NCBI RefSeq assembly: GCF_018603905.1
Contig: NZ_JAHFZZ010000008.1
Coordinates: forward strand, 248,001-312,000
Length of the DNA stretch: 64,000 nt
Reading direction: 5' to 3'
Source of the DNA: Nonomuraea sp. NEAU-A123
GTDB taxonomy: Bacteria; Actinomycetota; Actinomycetes; Streptosporangiales; Streptosporangiaceae
The position numbers and the translations under genes are program-made. The notes under the pieces are model-generated. The model was not told the origin of the DNA and did not search any database. It saw only the letters and a program-made list of their open reading frames with translations. Positions within the stretch are counted from its first letter, which is position 1. Each line of letters begins with the position of its first letter. Positions 16,634 through 25,473 of this stretch are shown one piece after another.

Positions 16634-17656
16634 GTGGACACTGTGGGCACTCCCCACCCATTGATCCGACGGCGGACCGTGTTACTGGGCGCGGCGGCGG
16701 GCGTGGCCGCGGGCCTGGGTCTCGGACCGGCCGCGAGCGCGGCGGCGGGCCTGGGTCTCGGACCGACTGCGAGCGCGGCGGCGGGCCCGGCCGGGATGCC
16801 GACCTACCGGTACGTGCGCGACGCGCTGGCCCTACCGCTCAGCTACAACCCGACAGGGGAGTTCATCTTCCCCTGCATCAGAGGGGTGTACGACAAGCTC
16901 AGCGATCCCCGAGCGCGCTACTACCTCTACTACGCCCCGCATGAGAACCCGGGCGGCATCTGCGTGGCCTTCGCCAACTCCCTGGCGGGCCCCTTCGACG
17001 ACTATTCGGGCAACCCACTCATCGACAACCACCTGCCGACCACCACGGTCTCCCACGTCTCCTCACCCCACGTGACCTGGGACGCCGCCACCCGTCAGTT
17101 CTTCTGCTACTTCCACGGCGAGAACTTCACCACGCGCGTGGCCCGCTCCACCGACGGCATCACCTTCTCTGACGAGACCCCGATCCTGAGCACCCGCCTG
17201 GTGCCCGGCACCTCCGAGACCTCCTACGCGCGGGTCTTCGAGCATTCGCTGCCCGGCCGGAACAACAAGTACGTGATGACCTTCATGGGGCTGCGCAACG
17301 GCCGTCGCATCTTCTACGGCTGGTCGCCCAACGGCTGGGACGGCTGGCAGTTCAGCGCGACCCCGCTGGTGAACCCCGAACCCGACGGCCTGACCGACAT
17401 CTCCGGCGCCACCCTCGTCAAACGCAACGGAACCACCTACGTGGCCTATCACGGCAACGACGGCAGGATGCGAATCACCGAGGTCGGCAACGCGTTCGAC
17501 AGGGAGACGCACCTCGGCGTCTTCCACTCCCCGATCCCCTCGGACAACGGCAGGGTAGCGGCGCCGTCCTTCGGCACCCAGGACGGTGTGGAGTACATGT
17601 TCTACGAGGCGGGCCCGCGACTGAACGCCCGCATCTGCATCGCCCGGGCAGCCTGA
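16634..17656 (+). CDS. Exported five-bladed beta-propeller glycosidase-like protein
   Basis: This 340-residue protein has an export signal (PLIRRRTVLLGAAAGVAAG, twin-arginine-like). The body resembles GH43/GH117-type beta-propellers: repeated strands such as ARYYLYYAPHENPGGICVAF, PHVTWDAATRQFFCYFHG and TYVAYHGNDGRMRI. The exact glycoside hydrolase family and catalytic residues cannot be fixed by eye. The signal region contains a 36-base tandem duplication (16711-16782) giving GLGLGPAASAAA then GLGLGPTASAAA. The GTG has GAAGGAG upstream. It is divergent from, and probably co-regulated with, the LacI operon. Confidence 0.72.
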   Translation: MDTVGTPHPLIRRRTVLLGAAAGVAAGLGLGPAASAAAGLGLGPTASAAAGPAGMPTYRYVRDALALPLSYNPTGEFIFPCIRGVYDKLSDPRARYYLYYAPHENPGGICVAFANSLAGPFDDYSGNPLIDNHLPTTTVSHVSSPHVTWDAATRQFFCYFHGENFTTRVARSTDGITFSDETPILSTRLVPGTSETSYARVFEHSLPGRNNKYVMTFMGLRNGRRIFYGWSPNGWDGWQFSATPLVNPEPDGLTDISGATLVKRNGTTYVAYHGNDGRMRITEVGNAFDRETHLGVFHSPIPSDNGRVAAPSFGTQDGVEYMFYEAGPRLNARICIARAA

Positions 17657-17722
17657 CAAAGGCATGGTCATCGCCGTTTTGGCGCGCAGCCGTGCTTCCC
17701 AGGGGGCTCCGCCCCCTTCGAC
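17651..17722 (+). repeat. Second copy of post-stop repeat/terminator
   Basis: This has the same blocks as 7801-7887, starting at the stop codon: GCCTGACAA, GGTCATCGCCGTTTTGGCGCGC, CAGCCGTGC and AGGGGGCTCCGCCCCCT (17701-17717). The copy lacks a 17-base insert present in the first. A degenerate third half-unit (GGAGCTCCGCCCC) follows near 17766. Confidence 0.7.
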
Positions 17723-18180
17723 CCCCCCAAAGGCGTGGACCTCGCTGACGCTCGGGCCGTGCTTATCGGAGCTCCGCCCCGAACCCCGCGCGGGGTCCTG
17801 CCGGCCCCCGCACCCCCGGCCCTGAGCCACTCGATAGACCTGCTTGCTGACCAGGGTTGAGACGACGCCGCCTTGCAGGTGAATCCGAGCAGGACATATC
17901 ACTCTGGACTTGGGAAGAGAGATGCCGAATTGGGACGAGCCACCCCCCGCACACCTGAGGGACTGTGGACGGGACAGTTAAGGCTGGAAGCCAGCGTTGT
18001 TGGCGTGACCGGCTGGGATAGGAGAGACACTGAGTTCGATCTCGAGCAGGATGACACTACCTGGTCGGTTCGGGTGATCAGCAAAACGCTGCACAACGAC
18101 CAAGCAGGACATCTATGGAGTAGAGCTCTACAAATTCCAGTTCTGGTCCCTGCGGCCTGAGCCGGCCAAGGTGTGACGGG
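17723..18180. other. Non-coding or decayed region
   Basis: No gene can be supported. A 95-codon open frame (17873-18160, +) and a short frame starting MPNWDEPPPAHLRD at 17922 look like fragments. At about 17846-17870 is CTGACCAGGGTTGAGACGACGCCG, which recurs with two changes at 53907-53931 next to IS remnants, suggesting mobile-element debris. Confidence 0.4.
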
Positions 18181-18696
18181 CTAGCTGGGTTGAGTCAGCT
18201 CCGGGTGCCCAGTCACCTCCCTACGGGCCCTTGTGCCGCGCGTCATCCCATCCGGAGAAGCCCTGCGCAGGGCGTTCGGGACGATGCGCACGTCCTGACC
18301 TGTGAGCACCTCCGCCCAGACCGCGCGCCGACCCCCGCCCACGAGGCGTACGCCCCACCTGGTCGAGTAGTGTTCGACCAGCAGCAGCCCCCGCCCCGTA
18401 CAGGCATCGTTGTCGGCCGCACGCGACTGAGGAACGGTGTCCGCCCCGTCGTCGGTGACCTCGACACGAGCCACGGCGACACCAACGCTGGCGACCTCCA
18501 CCGCGATGACGCCGCCGTGCAACCCCGAAGCGGTGTGCAGCACAGCGTTGCTCACGAGTTCACTCGCAACCAGCCGAACGTCGTCCACGTCCACGTGCCC
18601 GGCGGCCATCAAAATCGCGCCGACGCAGTGTCGAGCCACCGTCACCGAATGCGCCACCCCCGGCAACACAATCTCGCCCCAAAACCGCTCGTTCAC
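18181..18696 (-). CDS. ATP-binding protein (anti-sigma kinase-like HATPase)
   Basis: This 171-residue single-domain HATPase_c_2 protein of the RsbW/SpoIIAB type is common in actinomycetes. The N-box is LVASELVSNAVLHT and the G-box region is GRGLLLVEHYSTRWGVR. Such proteins bind ATP and may phosphorylate anti-anti-sigma partners; none is adjacent here. The GTG start at 18696 has a strong AGGAGG site and overlaps the stop of the upstream small gene by four bases, indicating co-translation. Confidence 0.87.
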   Translation of the reverse strand: MNERFWGEIVLPGVAHSVTVARHCVGAILMAAGHVDVDDVRLVASELVSNAVLHTASGLHGGVIAVEVASVGVAVARVEVTDDGADTVPQSRAADNDACTGRGLLLVEHYSTRWGVRLVGGGRRAVWAEVLTGQDVRIVPNALRRASPDGMTRGTRARREVTGHPELTQPS

Positions 18697-18959
18697 CGCG
18701 CCACCTCCTGCACCCGTGTGACCGCATCTGCATCGCATGCATCCACCCACGCACTTGAACCCCGGCCCCGCGTGAAGATCCACCGCCCATCCCTTAACGC
18801 GGCCCGCACGTGCAGGGGGCCCCGTGTCAGACGTATGGCGATAGGCGGCTCGCTCTTCGGCTGGAACTCGGGAGCGAATCCGAGGTTGAGCTGGCACACG
18901 CGCGACGCCAATCGCACTATGTGCGCGAAGTGTTGCTGTTCGTAGTCGCGGTATCCCAT
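18693..18959 (-). CDS. Small conserved-type protein upstream of HATPase
   Basis: This 88-residue soluble protein of unknown function contains segments such as HIVRLASRVCQLNLGFAPEF and GPLHVRAALRDGRWIFTRGR. Its stop overlaps the HATPase start (GTGA), so the two are almost certainly co-translated and functionally linked. No enzyme motif is seen. It is divergent from the XRE regulator gene. Confidence 0.65.
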   Translation of the reverse strand: MGYRDYEQQHFAHIVRLASRVCQLNLGFAPEFQPKSEPPIAIRLTRGPLHVRAALRDGRWIFTRGRGSSAWVDACDADAVTRVQEVAR

Positions 18960-19329
18960 GCCAGACCTTCCTTCACGCCGGGCGATTGTTGATAAGGCTT
19001 TGTGTTGTTGGACCGGGCCATGCCTTGTCCCCGTCAGGCCAGCAAGCAGTTGAGGTCACGCCGGGAAGCGAGAACCGCCGCAGGGATTGATCCATCCCAG
19101 CGAAACCGCTTGGAGGAGCCGCTCGGCCGCTTCCGGGTCCTGCACCCTCATCCGGCGCCATGGCCACCGACGCCAGACGAAGATCGACTCAGCCTTACCG
19201 CCCACTTATTGTCATTGATCAGCTACGGTGCGTAGCAAGGACTTACGGTTTGGAAGTTACCTCAGGAGGACTGCCGTCGGTAGAGTTCCGATGGAAGTTT
19301 CCATTGGTAGTTTTCAGAAGGGCGTGAGG
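18960..19329. other. Divergent intergenic region with a possible small remnant
   Basis: This holds the promoters of the HATPase pair and the XRE gene. A 31-codon minus-strand frame (19151 to 19056, beginning MRVQDPEAAERLLQAV) has actinomycete-like codon use but no ribosome site; it may be a relic. No RNA gene was recognised. Confidence 0.35.
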
Positions 19330-20184
19330 GTGACAGCAGAGACGAGCCCTACAGTGCGCAGACGCCGACTAGCGTCTGAGCTACGACGGCTGAGGACCGA
19401 GCGCGATCTACCCATGCAATCTGTGGCAGACCGGATGGAAATGACAGCCGCGTCACTCAGCCGCATCGAAACAGGACGACGGGGGATCAAGTCGCGCGAC
19501 CTTCGAGCGCTTCTTGGTCTCTATGAGGTCCCAGAGACGGACCAGGAAGCGCTCCTCGCTCTTGCCCGGGAAGCCCAGCAGAAGGGATGGTGGCAGCAGC
19601 ACGCCAATGTCCTGACCACCGAGTACGCGACGTTGATCGGGTTGGAGGCCGAGGCGAGCACCATCCGGAACTACGAGCAAAGCCTTGTTCCCGGCCTGTT
19701 GCAGACGGAAGCCTACGCACGCTCGGTCACGACCGCCTTTCGTCCTGGCGACTCATCGGAGGAGACAGACCGACTCGTTTCAGTCCGACTGAAGCGTCAA
19801 GAACGACTGGACGACAGCGCATTTGAGCTGTCCGCAATCCTGGGTGAAGCCGTGATCCGGCAGAGCATAGGGACGCCGGCGATCATGGCCGAACAGCTCA
19901 GCTACCTGGCAAAGGCCAGCCGGAAGCCCAACATCATGGTGCAAGTCCTGCCGTTTCGAGCAGGCGGGCACCCCGCGCTGACCGGCTCGTTCAGCATCGT
20001 TGGCTTCCCTGCTTACAGCGACATGGACGTCGTCTACCTGGAGAACATGACCAGCGCCGTCTACCTGGAAGAAGCCTCGGAGGTACGAAGCTATGGGACA
20101 GTGTTCGACTACCTGCGAGCTGCGGCGCTGAGCCCAAACGACTCAGCGACTATGCTCATAGAAGCGTCAGAAGCTCTCATATGA
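19330..20184 (+). CDS. XRE-family regulator with DUF5753 domain
   Basis: This 284-residue regulator has an N-terminal helix-turn-helix, about residues 10-65 (LASELRRLRTERDLPMQSVA, MTAASLSRIETGRRG). The C-terminal DUF5753 domain includes LVPGLLQTEAYAR and PNIMVQVLPFRAGGHPALTG. The GTG at 19330 is placed seven bases after AGAAGGG; upstream in-frame starts lack a ribosome site. Its last bases overlap an ATG of the DUF397 gene, the standard pairing in actinomycetes, where such pairs control development or antibiotic production (family knowledge). Confidence 0.9.
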   Translation: MTAETSPTVRRRRLASELRRLRTERDLPMQSVADRMEMTAASLSRIETGRRGIKSRDLRALLGLYEVPETDQEALLALAREAQQKGWWQQHANVLTTEYATLIGLEAEASTIRNYEQSLVPGLLQTEAYARSVTTAFRPGDSSEETDRLVSVRLKRQERLDDSAFELSAILGEAVIRQSIGTPAIMAEQLSYLAKASRKPNIMVQVLPFRAGGHPALTGSFSIVGFPAYSDMDVVYLENMTSAVYLEEASEVRSYGTVFDYLRAAALSPNDSATMLIEASEALI

Positions 20185-20207
20185 AACTGTTACGAAGGGG
20201 GCACAGG

Positions 20208-20405
20208 ATGCGTGATTCGAACGGATGGATAAAGAGTTCCTACAGTGGCGGCAATGGTAACTGTGTAGAACTGCGCAAGCATGGCTCCATGATTGCCGTG
20301 CGTGACTCTAAAGATCCGGACGGTCCCCAGTTGCACTTCACCCTCTCGGAGTGGGAGGCCTTCCGGCGTGGGCTTGCAGATGGCGAGTTCGACTCTGTTG
20401 CTTAA
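20208..20405 (+). CDS. DUF397 protein
   Basis: This 65-residue DUF397 protein contains WIKSSYSGGNGNCVEL and VAVRDSKDP-like segments with FTLSEWEAFRRGLADGEFD, the family signature. I chose the ATG at 20208, which follows AAGGGGG. An in-frame ATG at 20181 overlaps the XRE stop (ATGA) and would add nine residues. It is the usual small partner of XRE-DUF5753 regulators and may modulate them. Confidence 0.88.
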   Translation: MRDSNGWIKSSYSGGNGNCVELRKHGSMIAVRDSKDPDGPQLHFTLSEWEAFRRGLADGEFDSVA

Positions 20406-20610
20406 ATCATGGCCATCGGCCGGACAAGACAAGCGCCGACCATCGCCAAGCAATGGTGTTCTACCCTGAGGAGTCCAGGGCGCTCATCTTGAATCTGGCC
20501 AAGCGGTCATCTGGAGAAAGAACCACGTACCACATCTGAAATAGAGACGATCGAGGGCAGGGCCGGCGACCTTCCTCGCGAACTGAACCCTCGTCGGCCA
20601 CACTGAGTCC

Positions 20611-21453
20611 ATGGAATACGTCGGCCGGGTGCCCGCCCCGCCGCTCGACCTGTTCATCGACGACATCTACTGCCTCACCGGGGTGCCGCGCCACCGCCGG
20701 ATGAACGTCCCGCCGATGCCGTCGGCGCACCTGTTCGTCAACCTGGGCGGACCCGCCCGCCTGTGGGATTCCGACCCTTCGGTGCCGCCGGCAGTGTTCA
20801 CCGATGGGTGGTTCATGGGTGTATGGACCAGGCGTTTCCTCGTCGAGTACTCCACACGGGTGCGGCTCGTCGGGGTGCACTTCAAGCCTTGGGGGATTTC
20901 GCCGTTCGTCGACATGCCGGCGACGGAGCTGCGGGACCGATGGGTACCGGTCGACGCCGTCTGGCAACGGTCTTTGGACCGGATTCGCAACCAGGTCGGT
21001 GACATCGCATCAGCCACCGAGACACTGCGGGTATTGGAGAAGGAACTGCGATCGCGACTTGCCGAGGCACCGTCGCGCGGTCTCGACCTGGTCCAGCACG
21101 CGGGCAGACGTTTGGAGACTTCCCACGGCGCGGTCCCGGTCGGTGCGCTGACCGATGCCGCCGGGGTGAGTGGCAATCACCTGGCCGCGCAGTTCAAGTC
21201 TCATGTCGGGGTCACCCCGAAGCGGGTGGCGCGGATCTACCGCTTCGCACGGCTGATCGTGTCCGTAGACGCCCTGCGTCCGGTCAACTGGTCGGAGCTC
21301 GCTCAAGCGGCGGGCTACTTCGACCAGGCTCACTTCAGCAGGGAGTTCAAGGATTTCACCGGCCACACCCCCACGGAATACCTGGCCCTGCGGCGCCGAT
21401 TTCCGGCCGAGCAGGGATTCCCACCGGACAGCGGTCCGATGCCGGCTGATTGA
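20611..21453 (+). CDS. AraC-family transcriptional regulator
   Basis: This 280-residue regulator has an N-terminal ligand/sensor domain (PPMPSAHLFVNLGGPARLWD, VHFKPWGISPFVDMP) of the DUF6597 kind. The C-terminal AraC double helix-turn-helix contains LTDAAGVSGNHLAAQFK and AAGYFDQAHFSREFKDFTG. The next gene, a DHFR-like reductase, is co-directional 73 bases downstream and is the likely target (inference). Confidence 0.9.
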   Translation: MEYVGRVPAPPLDLFIDDIYCLTGVPRHRRMNVPPMPSAHLFVNLGGPARLWDSDPSVPPAVFTDGWFMGVWTRRFLVEYSTRVRLVGVHFKPWGISPFVDMPATELRDRWVPVDAVWQRSLDRIRNQVGDIASATETLRVLEKELRSRLAEAPSRGLDLVQHAGRRLETSHGAVPVGALTDAAGVSGNHLAAQFKSHVGVTPKRVARIYRFARLIVSVDALRPVNWSELAQAAGYFDQAHFSREFKDFTGHTPTEYLALRRRFPAEQGFPPDSGPMPAD

Positions 21454-21526
21454 TTTTTTACAAGCCCAGGCGCCTGCGGGGCGACAAGATTGGGGGCGAA
21501 TGCGCAAGGAGACATGAGGAGAGCCT

Positions 21527-22138
21527 GTGGGCACAGTAATCATGCACAACGTGGTGTCGGTGGACGGCTTTATCGCCGACAAGAACGACGATGTCGGGCC
21601 ACTGCACGATTGGTACTTCAACGGGGACACCCCGATCATCGAAGGAGGCGACCAGCAGTACGATCATTCCGGAGCTGGAAGCCGCTTCAAGGTCTCACGT
21701 GCATCGGCGGAGTACGTCCGGCCGATGTGGGAGGCGATCGGCACGATTGTGATGGGCCGCAACCTGTTCGACCTGGTGAACGGCTGGGAGGGTCAGCCGC
21801 CCGCAGGCGACCACGTGGTCGTGGTGTCCCACCGGCCCAAGCCCGAGGGCTGGCGCCCCGAGGCGTCATACCATTTCGTCGACGACGTGACGGCCGCGAT
21901 CGACAGGGCCCAGGAGCTCGCCGGGGAGCGAACCGTCGGTGTGAACGCCGGCGAGGTGGGCAGCCAGATCCTCGCGGCCGGCCTCGTGGACGAGGTGGCG
22001 ATGGACGTGGTGCCGGTGGTGTTCGGGTCGGGCAAACGCTACTTCGGCACCATCGATGGGCAGCTTCTGCTGGAGGATCCCCACGTGATCATCCAGGGCG
22101 ACGGGGTGCTACACCTGAGGTTCAAGGTACGCCGCTAG
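21527..22138 (+). CDS. Dihydrofolate reductase-like (RibD C-terminal) protein
   Basis: This 203-residue RibD_C/DHFR-fold protein begins MHNVVSVDGFIADKNDDVG and has IVMGRNLFDLVNGW and GVNAGEVGSQILAAGLVDE motifs. The fold binds NADPH; most actinobacterial members are uncharacterised reductases rather than true folate enzymes. The GTG start has AAGGAGAC... upstream within about 20 bases. It is probably controlled by the adjacent AraC protein. Confidence 0.87.
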   Translation: MGTVIMHNVVSVDGFIADKNDDVGPLHDWYFNGDTPIIEGGDQQYDHSGAGSRFKVSRASAEYVRPMWEAIGTIVMGRNLFDLVNGWEGQPPAGDHVVVVSHRPKPEGWRPEASYHFVDDVTAAIDRAQELAGERTVGVNAGEVGSQILAAGLVDEVAMDVVPVVFGSGKRYFGTIDGQLLLEDPHVIIQGDGVLHLRFKVRR

Positions 22139-22220
22139 ACCTCGATGGAGTGCGCTCCCCAGTCGACCAGGGCCCGGCCTGGCGGCCGCTCCAAGGTGTC
22201 GTTGACCGGTTGAGCCGCCA

Positions 22221-22883
22221 TCATCCCTTGGCCATGGAGTCCAGCAACCAGTTGTATCGCAGGCGCAGTGCGCGCTCCCAGCCGGCCGCCGCAGCACCGA
22301 GCGCGAGCGTGAAGTTGAGCCATCCCGGCAGACGGATGGGCGAGGTGAAAGTCCCGAAGTGCTGCGTTACGGGGGGCAACTTAAAGACCACTTCGATGAG
22401 CTGCGGGATGAGGAGAAGTAGGGGGATGACGAGCAAGATCAGCGAGAAGAAGCCGATCCAGCGGCTCAGTGCGGGGTGCTCGCGATCGAGGTGCGCGCGG
22501 CGCCCTTCGCCGGAACTCCGATCCGGGATGAGTTGGTGCTCGGCCCCCTCGGCGGTGACGTAGTGGCAGCGCTTGAGGCCGAAGGCTGTCGGCGCTACTT
22601 CGATCGTGCCGCCCTGGACGGGAAAGGCGGCAGGGAGTTTGGACTCGGCGTGATGCTTGCCGTCGAGGTACAGGTGTGCTTTACCTTTGCCGTCGTCGGA
22701 CAGAAACCGCTGCACATAATTGACGTCGATGGCGTAGACCACCTGCCGGCCGTCATCGTTCTTCAGCGGAAGATAGAACAAAGCCCGGGAAAGCGGCTGC
22801 CACCAGCGGAAACGCTTCAGTGAACGCCCATTCCCAGGCTGGACGCGTTGCACAGCTCGGCGTCTGCGCCACTCCTTGAACAT
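22221..22883 (-). CDS. Membrane protein of unknown function
   Basis: This 220-residue protein starts MFKEWRRRR. The soluble N-terminal half has a beta-rich segment (VVYAIDVNYVQRFLSD, KAHLYLDGKHHAESKLPAAF). Two membrane segments follow, near residues 145-170 (IGFFSLILLVIPLLLLIPQ) and 185-205. I do not recognise a family. The ATG at 22883 is chosen because upstream codons in frame are repeat-like and arginine-rich. No operon partner is visible. Confidence 0.65.
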   Translation of the reverse strand: MFKEWRRRRAVQRVQPGNGRSLKRFRWWQPLSRALFYLPLKNDDGRQVVYAIDVNYVQRFLSDDGKGKAHLYLDGKHHAESKLPAAFPVQGGTIEVAPTAFGLKRCHYVTAEGAEHQLIPDRSSGEGRRAHLDREHPALSRWIGFFSLILLVIPLLLLIPQLIEVVFKLPPVTQHFGTFTSPIRLPGWLNFTLALGAAAAGWERALRLRYNWLLDSMAKG

Positions 22884-23291
22884 CTCAGCCTCCCTGTCAT
22901 CACGCGGAAACGCCTCGGCGGCATCGAGACCGACCCGGCGAGTCGGGTTGTTCAACCAGCAGACGATCCCTACGCGGTCTCTTCGCGGAGGGAGAAGCGA
23001 CTGGCTTCGGGGGCGGTGGGACGCACGGTTGCGCCGGCCCTGGAAGGACCTTTCTCGGCGGCCGCGACCTGTCGCACCACTCGGTAACTGTGCTGCAAGC
23101 TCCTGCCAATGGCGCAGTAGCAGGAGCTTGCTGGTGCCTGACCAGCGCGAGCATGGCATCCGAAGTAGGGGACGTCAGGAAGCTCGGGTGTCAGAGATCT
23201 TCAACGTGGCCGGCGGCGATGTCCTCGGGGGCCCGCCAGATCGGCAGAGGTCATCTCGATTTACGGGTCACGTGACCTGCCCGTACCCGGT
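22884..23291. other. Intergenic region without a supported gene
   Basis: No convincing gene is present. A short plus-strand stretch around 23195-23250 (SEIFNVAGGDVLGG) reads like the opening of small actinobacterial 'GG..V' proteins but breaks after about 15 codons and may be a relic. The promoter of the minus-strand membrane gene should lie here. Confidence 0.35.
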
Positions 23292-24923
23292 TCAGAGCTT
23301 GCACCGGGCCCCTTCGGCCGGGGATTTGAGGTCGATGAGGTAGGTGGCCACGGTTTTGTTGACGCAGGCGTTACCGGCCACCAAGGCGCCGTGCTGTTCG
23401 CCCTCGACGGTGAGCAAGCTGCCGCCCAGCGTCTTGGCCAGCTTGATGCCGCCCTCGTGCGGTGTGATGGGGTCGCGCGTGACGGAGACCGTCAACGTGT
23501 CGGCCAGGCCCTTGATGCCGGTGGCGTACGGGTAGCCGAGCGTCGGCTTGACGGGCCACTGCTCGCAGCCGTCGCGCGCCTCCTTGATCGGACGGCCTGG
23601 GTCGGAGAACGGCGCAGCCTTGAACCACGCCCGGTTCAGCGCGCTCTCCTGCTTCGGCGTGTGACGCTCCTCGTCCAGGCAGTTGATCGTCAACGTGGCC
23701 TCGAGCGAGTTGGGGTAGACGCCGTCAGCGCTCCGCCCGTGGTAGCTGTCGCGCAGCTTCAGCAGCGTGTCGCCCTTGCCGGCCTTCAGCTCGGCGATGC
23801 CCGCGATCGCGACGGGCCAGCTCGCCTCGGTGTACAGCGCGGCCGTCACCCCCTCGACCGCCTGCTCGAACGTCAGCCCGCGCCCATCGGACGTCCGGGC
23901 CGGCTTGTCGATCAGCGGCCGGACGAGCTTCTGGAAGACCTTGGTGGCGCGGTCGGGGTCGGTGCCGAGCGGGCAGTCCTGCTTGGTGGCGCACGACGCG
24001 GCCATACGCTCGAACGAGGCCTGCATCCCGGTGGCCTGCTGGACACGTCGCTCGTAGGTGCCCGCCAGCGGGTCAAACGCCGCGTCGAGCAGCAGCGCGC
24101 GGACCTTCTTCGGGAACATCTCCGCGTACACGGCGCCGAGCCGGGTGCCATAGCTGCTGCCCGCGAAGGAGAGCTTCTCATCGCCCAGGGCCTGGCGCAG
24201 CACGTCCATGTCCCGCGCGACGTCGCGGGTGCCGACGTGCGCGAGCACCTGCCTGCCGCCGGAACGCTTGGCGCACTGCTCGACGAGCCGGCGGGTCTCC
24301 TGCTCGGTCCAGTCATCCACGCCGGCGGGGACCGAGGAGAACTTCGCGCCGCGGTCGCGCTCGGCGTCGGTGTAGCAGTCGAGCGCCGGGGTCGAGGCGC
24401 CGACGCCGCGCGGGTCGAACCCGACCAGGTCGAAACGCTCAGTGATCGGCGACTTCGCCCACACGGCGGCCATCAGGGCCGCGTGCTCCGTACCGGGGAA
24501 GCCGGGACCGCCGGGGTTCAGCACGAGCGACCCGATCGGATCCTTGCCCCGCGCGGGCACACGCAGCAGCGCGATCTCCGCCTGCTTACCCTTCGGATTC
24601 CGGTAGTCGAGCGGCACCTTGAGCCGCGCGCACTCGGCTTTGACGGCCGGCACGCCCGGCGGCAGCTTCGGAGCGCATGGCTTGAACGCCGGCTTCTGCC
24701 CGTAGAAGCGGTCCAGGCCGGTGCCGGAGGGGAGGGCCTGCTGACCGGACTGGCCGGTGCCGGAGGGGAGAGCCTGCTGACCGGACTGGCCGGTGCCGGA
24801 GGGGAGAGCCTGCTGACCGGACTGGCCGGTGCCGGCCGCAACGGCCTGCTCGGCGCCGGCGCCGAGCAGCAGCGTCAGCGCCACGGCGCCCATGACGACG
24901 GCCGGTCTCTTGCGATACGACAT
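23292..24923 (-). CDS. Exported S33-family alpha/beta-hydrolase (TAP-like C-terminus)
   Basis: This 543-residue secreted hydrolase resembles actinomycete tripeptidyl aminopeptidases (SlpD/E, TAP). The signal peptide is MSYRKRPAVVMGAVALTLLL. Three tandem 12-residue repeats of the GTGQSGQQALPS kind follow, then the alpha/beta-hydrolase domain. The nucleophile is in GSSYGTRLG; Asp and His lie in VTRDPITPHEGG and GEQHGAL within the TAP-like C-terminal domain. The ATG at 24923 is chosen because it opens the signal peptide. It likely cleaves peptides outside the cell. Confidence 0.9.
   Translation of the reverse strand: MSYRKRPAVVMGAVALTLLLGAGAEQAVAAGTGQSGQQALPSGTGQSGQQALPSGTGQSGQQALPSGTGLDRFYGQKPAFKPCAPKLPPGVPAVKAECARLKVPLDYRNPKGKQAEIALLRVPARGKDPIGSLVLNPGGPGFPGTEHAALMAAVWAKSPITERFDLVGFDPRGVGASTPALDCYTDAERDRGAKFSSVPAGVDDWTEQETRRLVEQCAKRSGGRQVLAHVGTRDVARDMDVLRQALGDEKLSFAGSSYGTRLGAVYAEMFPKKVRALLLDAAFDPLAGTYERRVQQATGMQASFERMAASCATKQDCPLGTDPDRATKVFQKLVRPLIDKPARTSDGRGLTFEQAVEGVTAALYTEASWPVAIAGIAELKAGKGDTLLKLRDSYHGRSADGVYPNSLEATLTINCLDEERHTPKQESALNRAWFKAAPFSDPGRPIKEARDGCEQWPVKPTLGYPYATGIKGLADTLTVSVTRDPITPHEGGIKLAKTLGGSLLTVEGEQHGALVAGNACVNKTVATYLIDLKSPAEGARCKL
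24721..24828 (-). repeat. Three 36-base tandem repeats
   Basis: Three head-to-tail 36-base units, differing at one position, encode the linker repeats near the mature N-terminus of the S33 peptidase. A partial fourth unit begins at 24829. The copy number is probably variable between strains. Confidence 0.9.
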
Positions 24924-25473
24924 GTGCTTTCTCCTATCGTCGGAAGTGATGGTCAACTGGGAATGAGGGGCGCGGGCCCGCGCAGCCTCACGTCCCGGTG
25001 CGCGGCACCAGGGAGGGCGTGGACGTACATGCGTGGGCAGGTCGAGTTGCGCGGTCGCGCAGTGCTGACACCACCGTCCTGGTCGCGCGTTCGTCACCGG
25101 TCAGGGCGCGTGGCTCCAGGTTGGTCAGCCACGGACACCTGGCCGGCAGTCGCGGAAGGCTGGGGTACATCCGCCCGCCACCGTCAGCAGCGGCACCGCC
25201 ACCGCCACGAGCGGCGACCGGGCACGACGTGACAGCACTATCTCCTCCTATGCGCAGAGCGGAAGTGCGCGTTCAGCTACACAGCGCAACGAACGGCATG
25301 GGTAACAGCCAAAACCATGACGTCGCGTCCAAGTCAACCCGCGCACCGGAACGGCGCATCGGCCCCAACTGGGTGAGCAACATGCCACCAACCGCCACAT
25401 AGACCCTGACCTGGGAATCCGTTTCCGGTTCCGGTTCGGCTCGTGTGGGGCGGCTTAGCCGACAGCATCCGGA
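24924..25473. other. Intergenic region without a supported gene
   Basis: About 550 bases between the peptidase start and a small minus-strand frame. All open frames here lack ribosome sites and plausible composition. It should contain the peptidase promoter. Near 25425-25440 is a short GGTTCCGGTTCGG repeat. Confidence 0.4.

Noticed and set aside
17873..18160. 95-codon plus-strand frame as a gene
   Set aside because: It has no ribosome site and weak codon bias, and it follows repeat debris; better described as a relic.
19056..19151. 31-codon minus-strand frame in the divergent region
   Set aside because: Codon use is plausible but it lacks a ribosome site and any recognisable homology.
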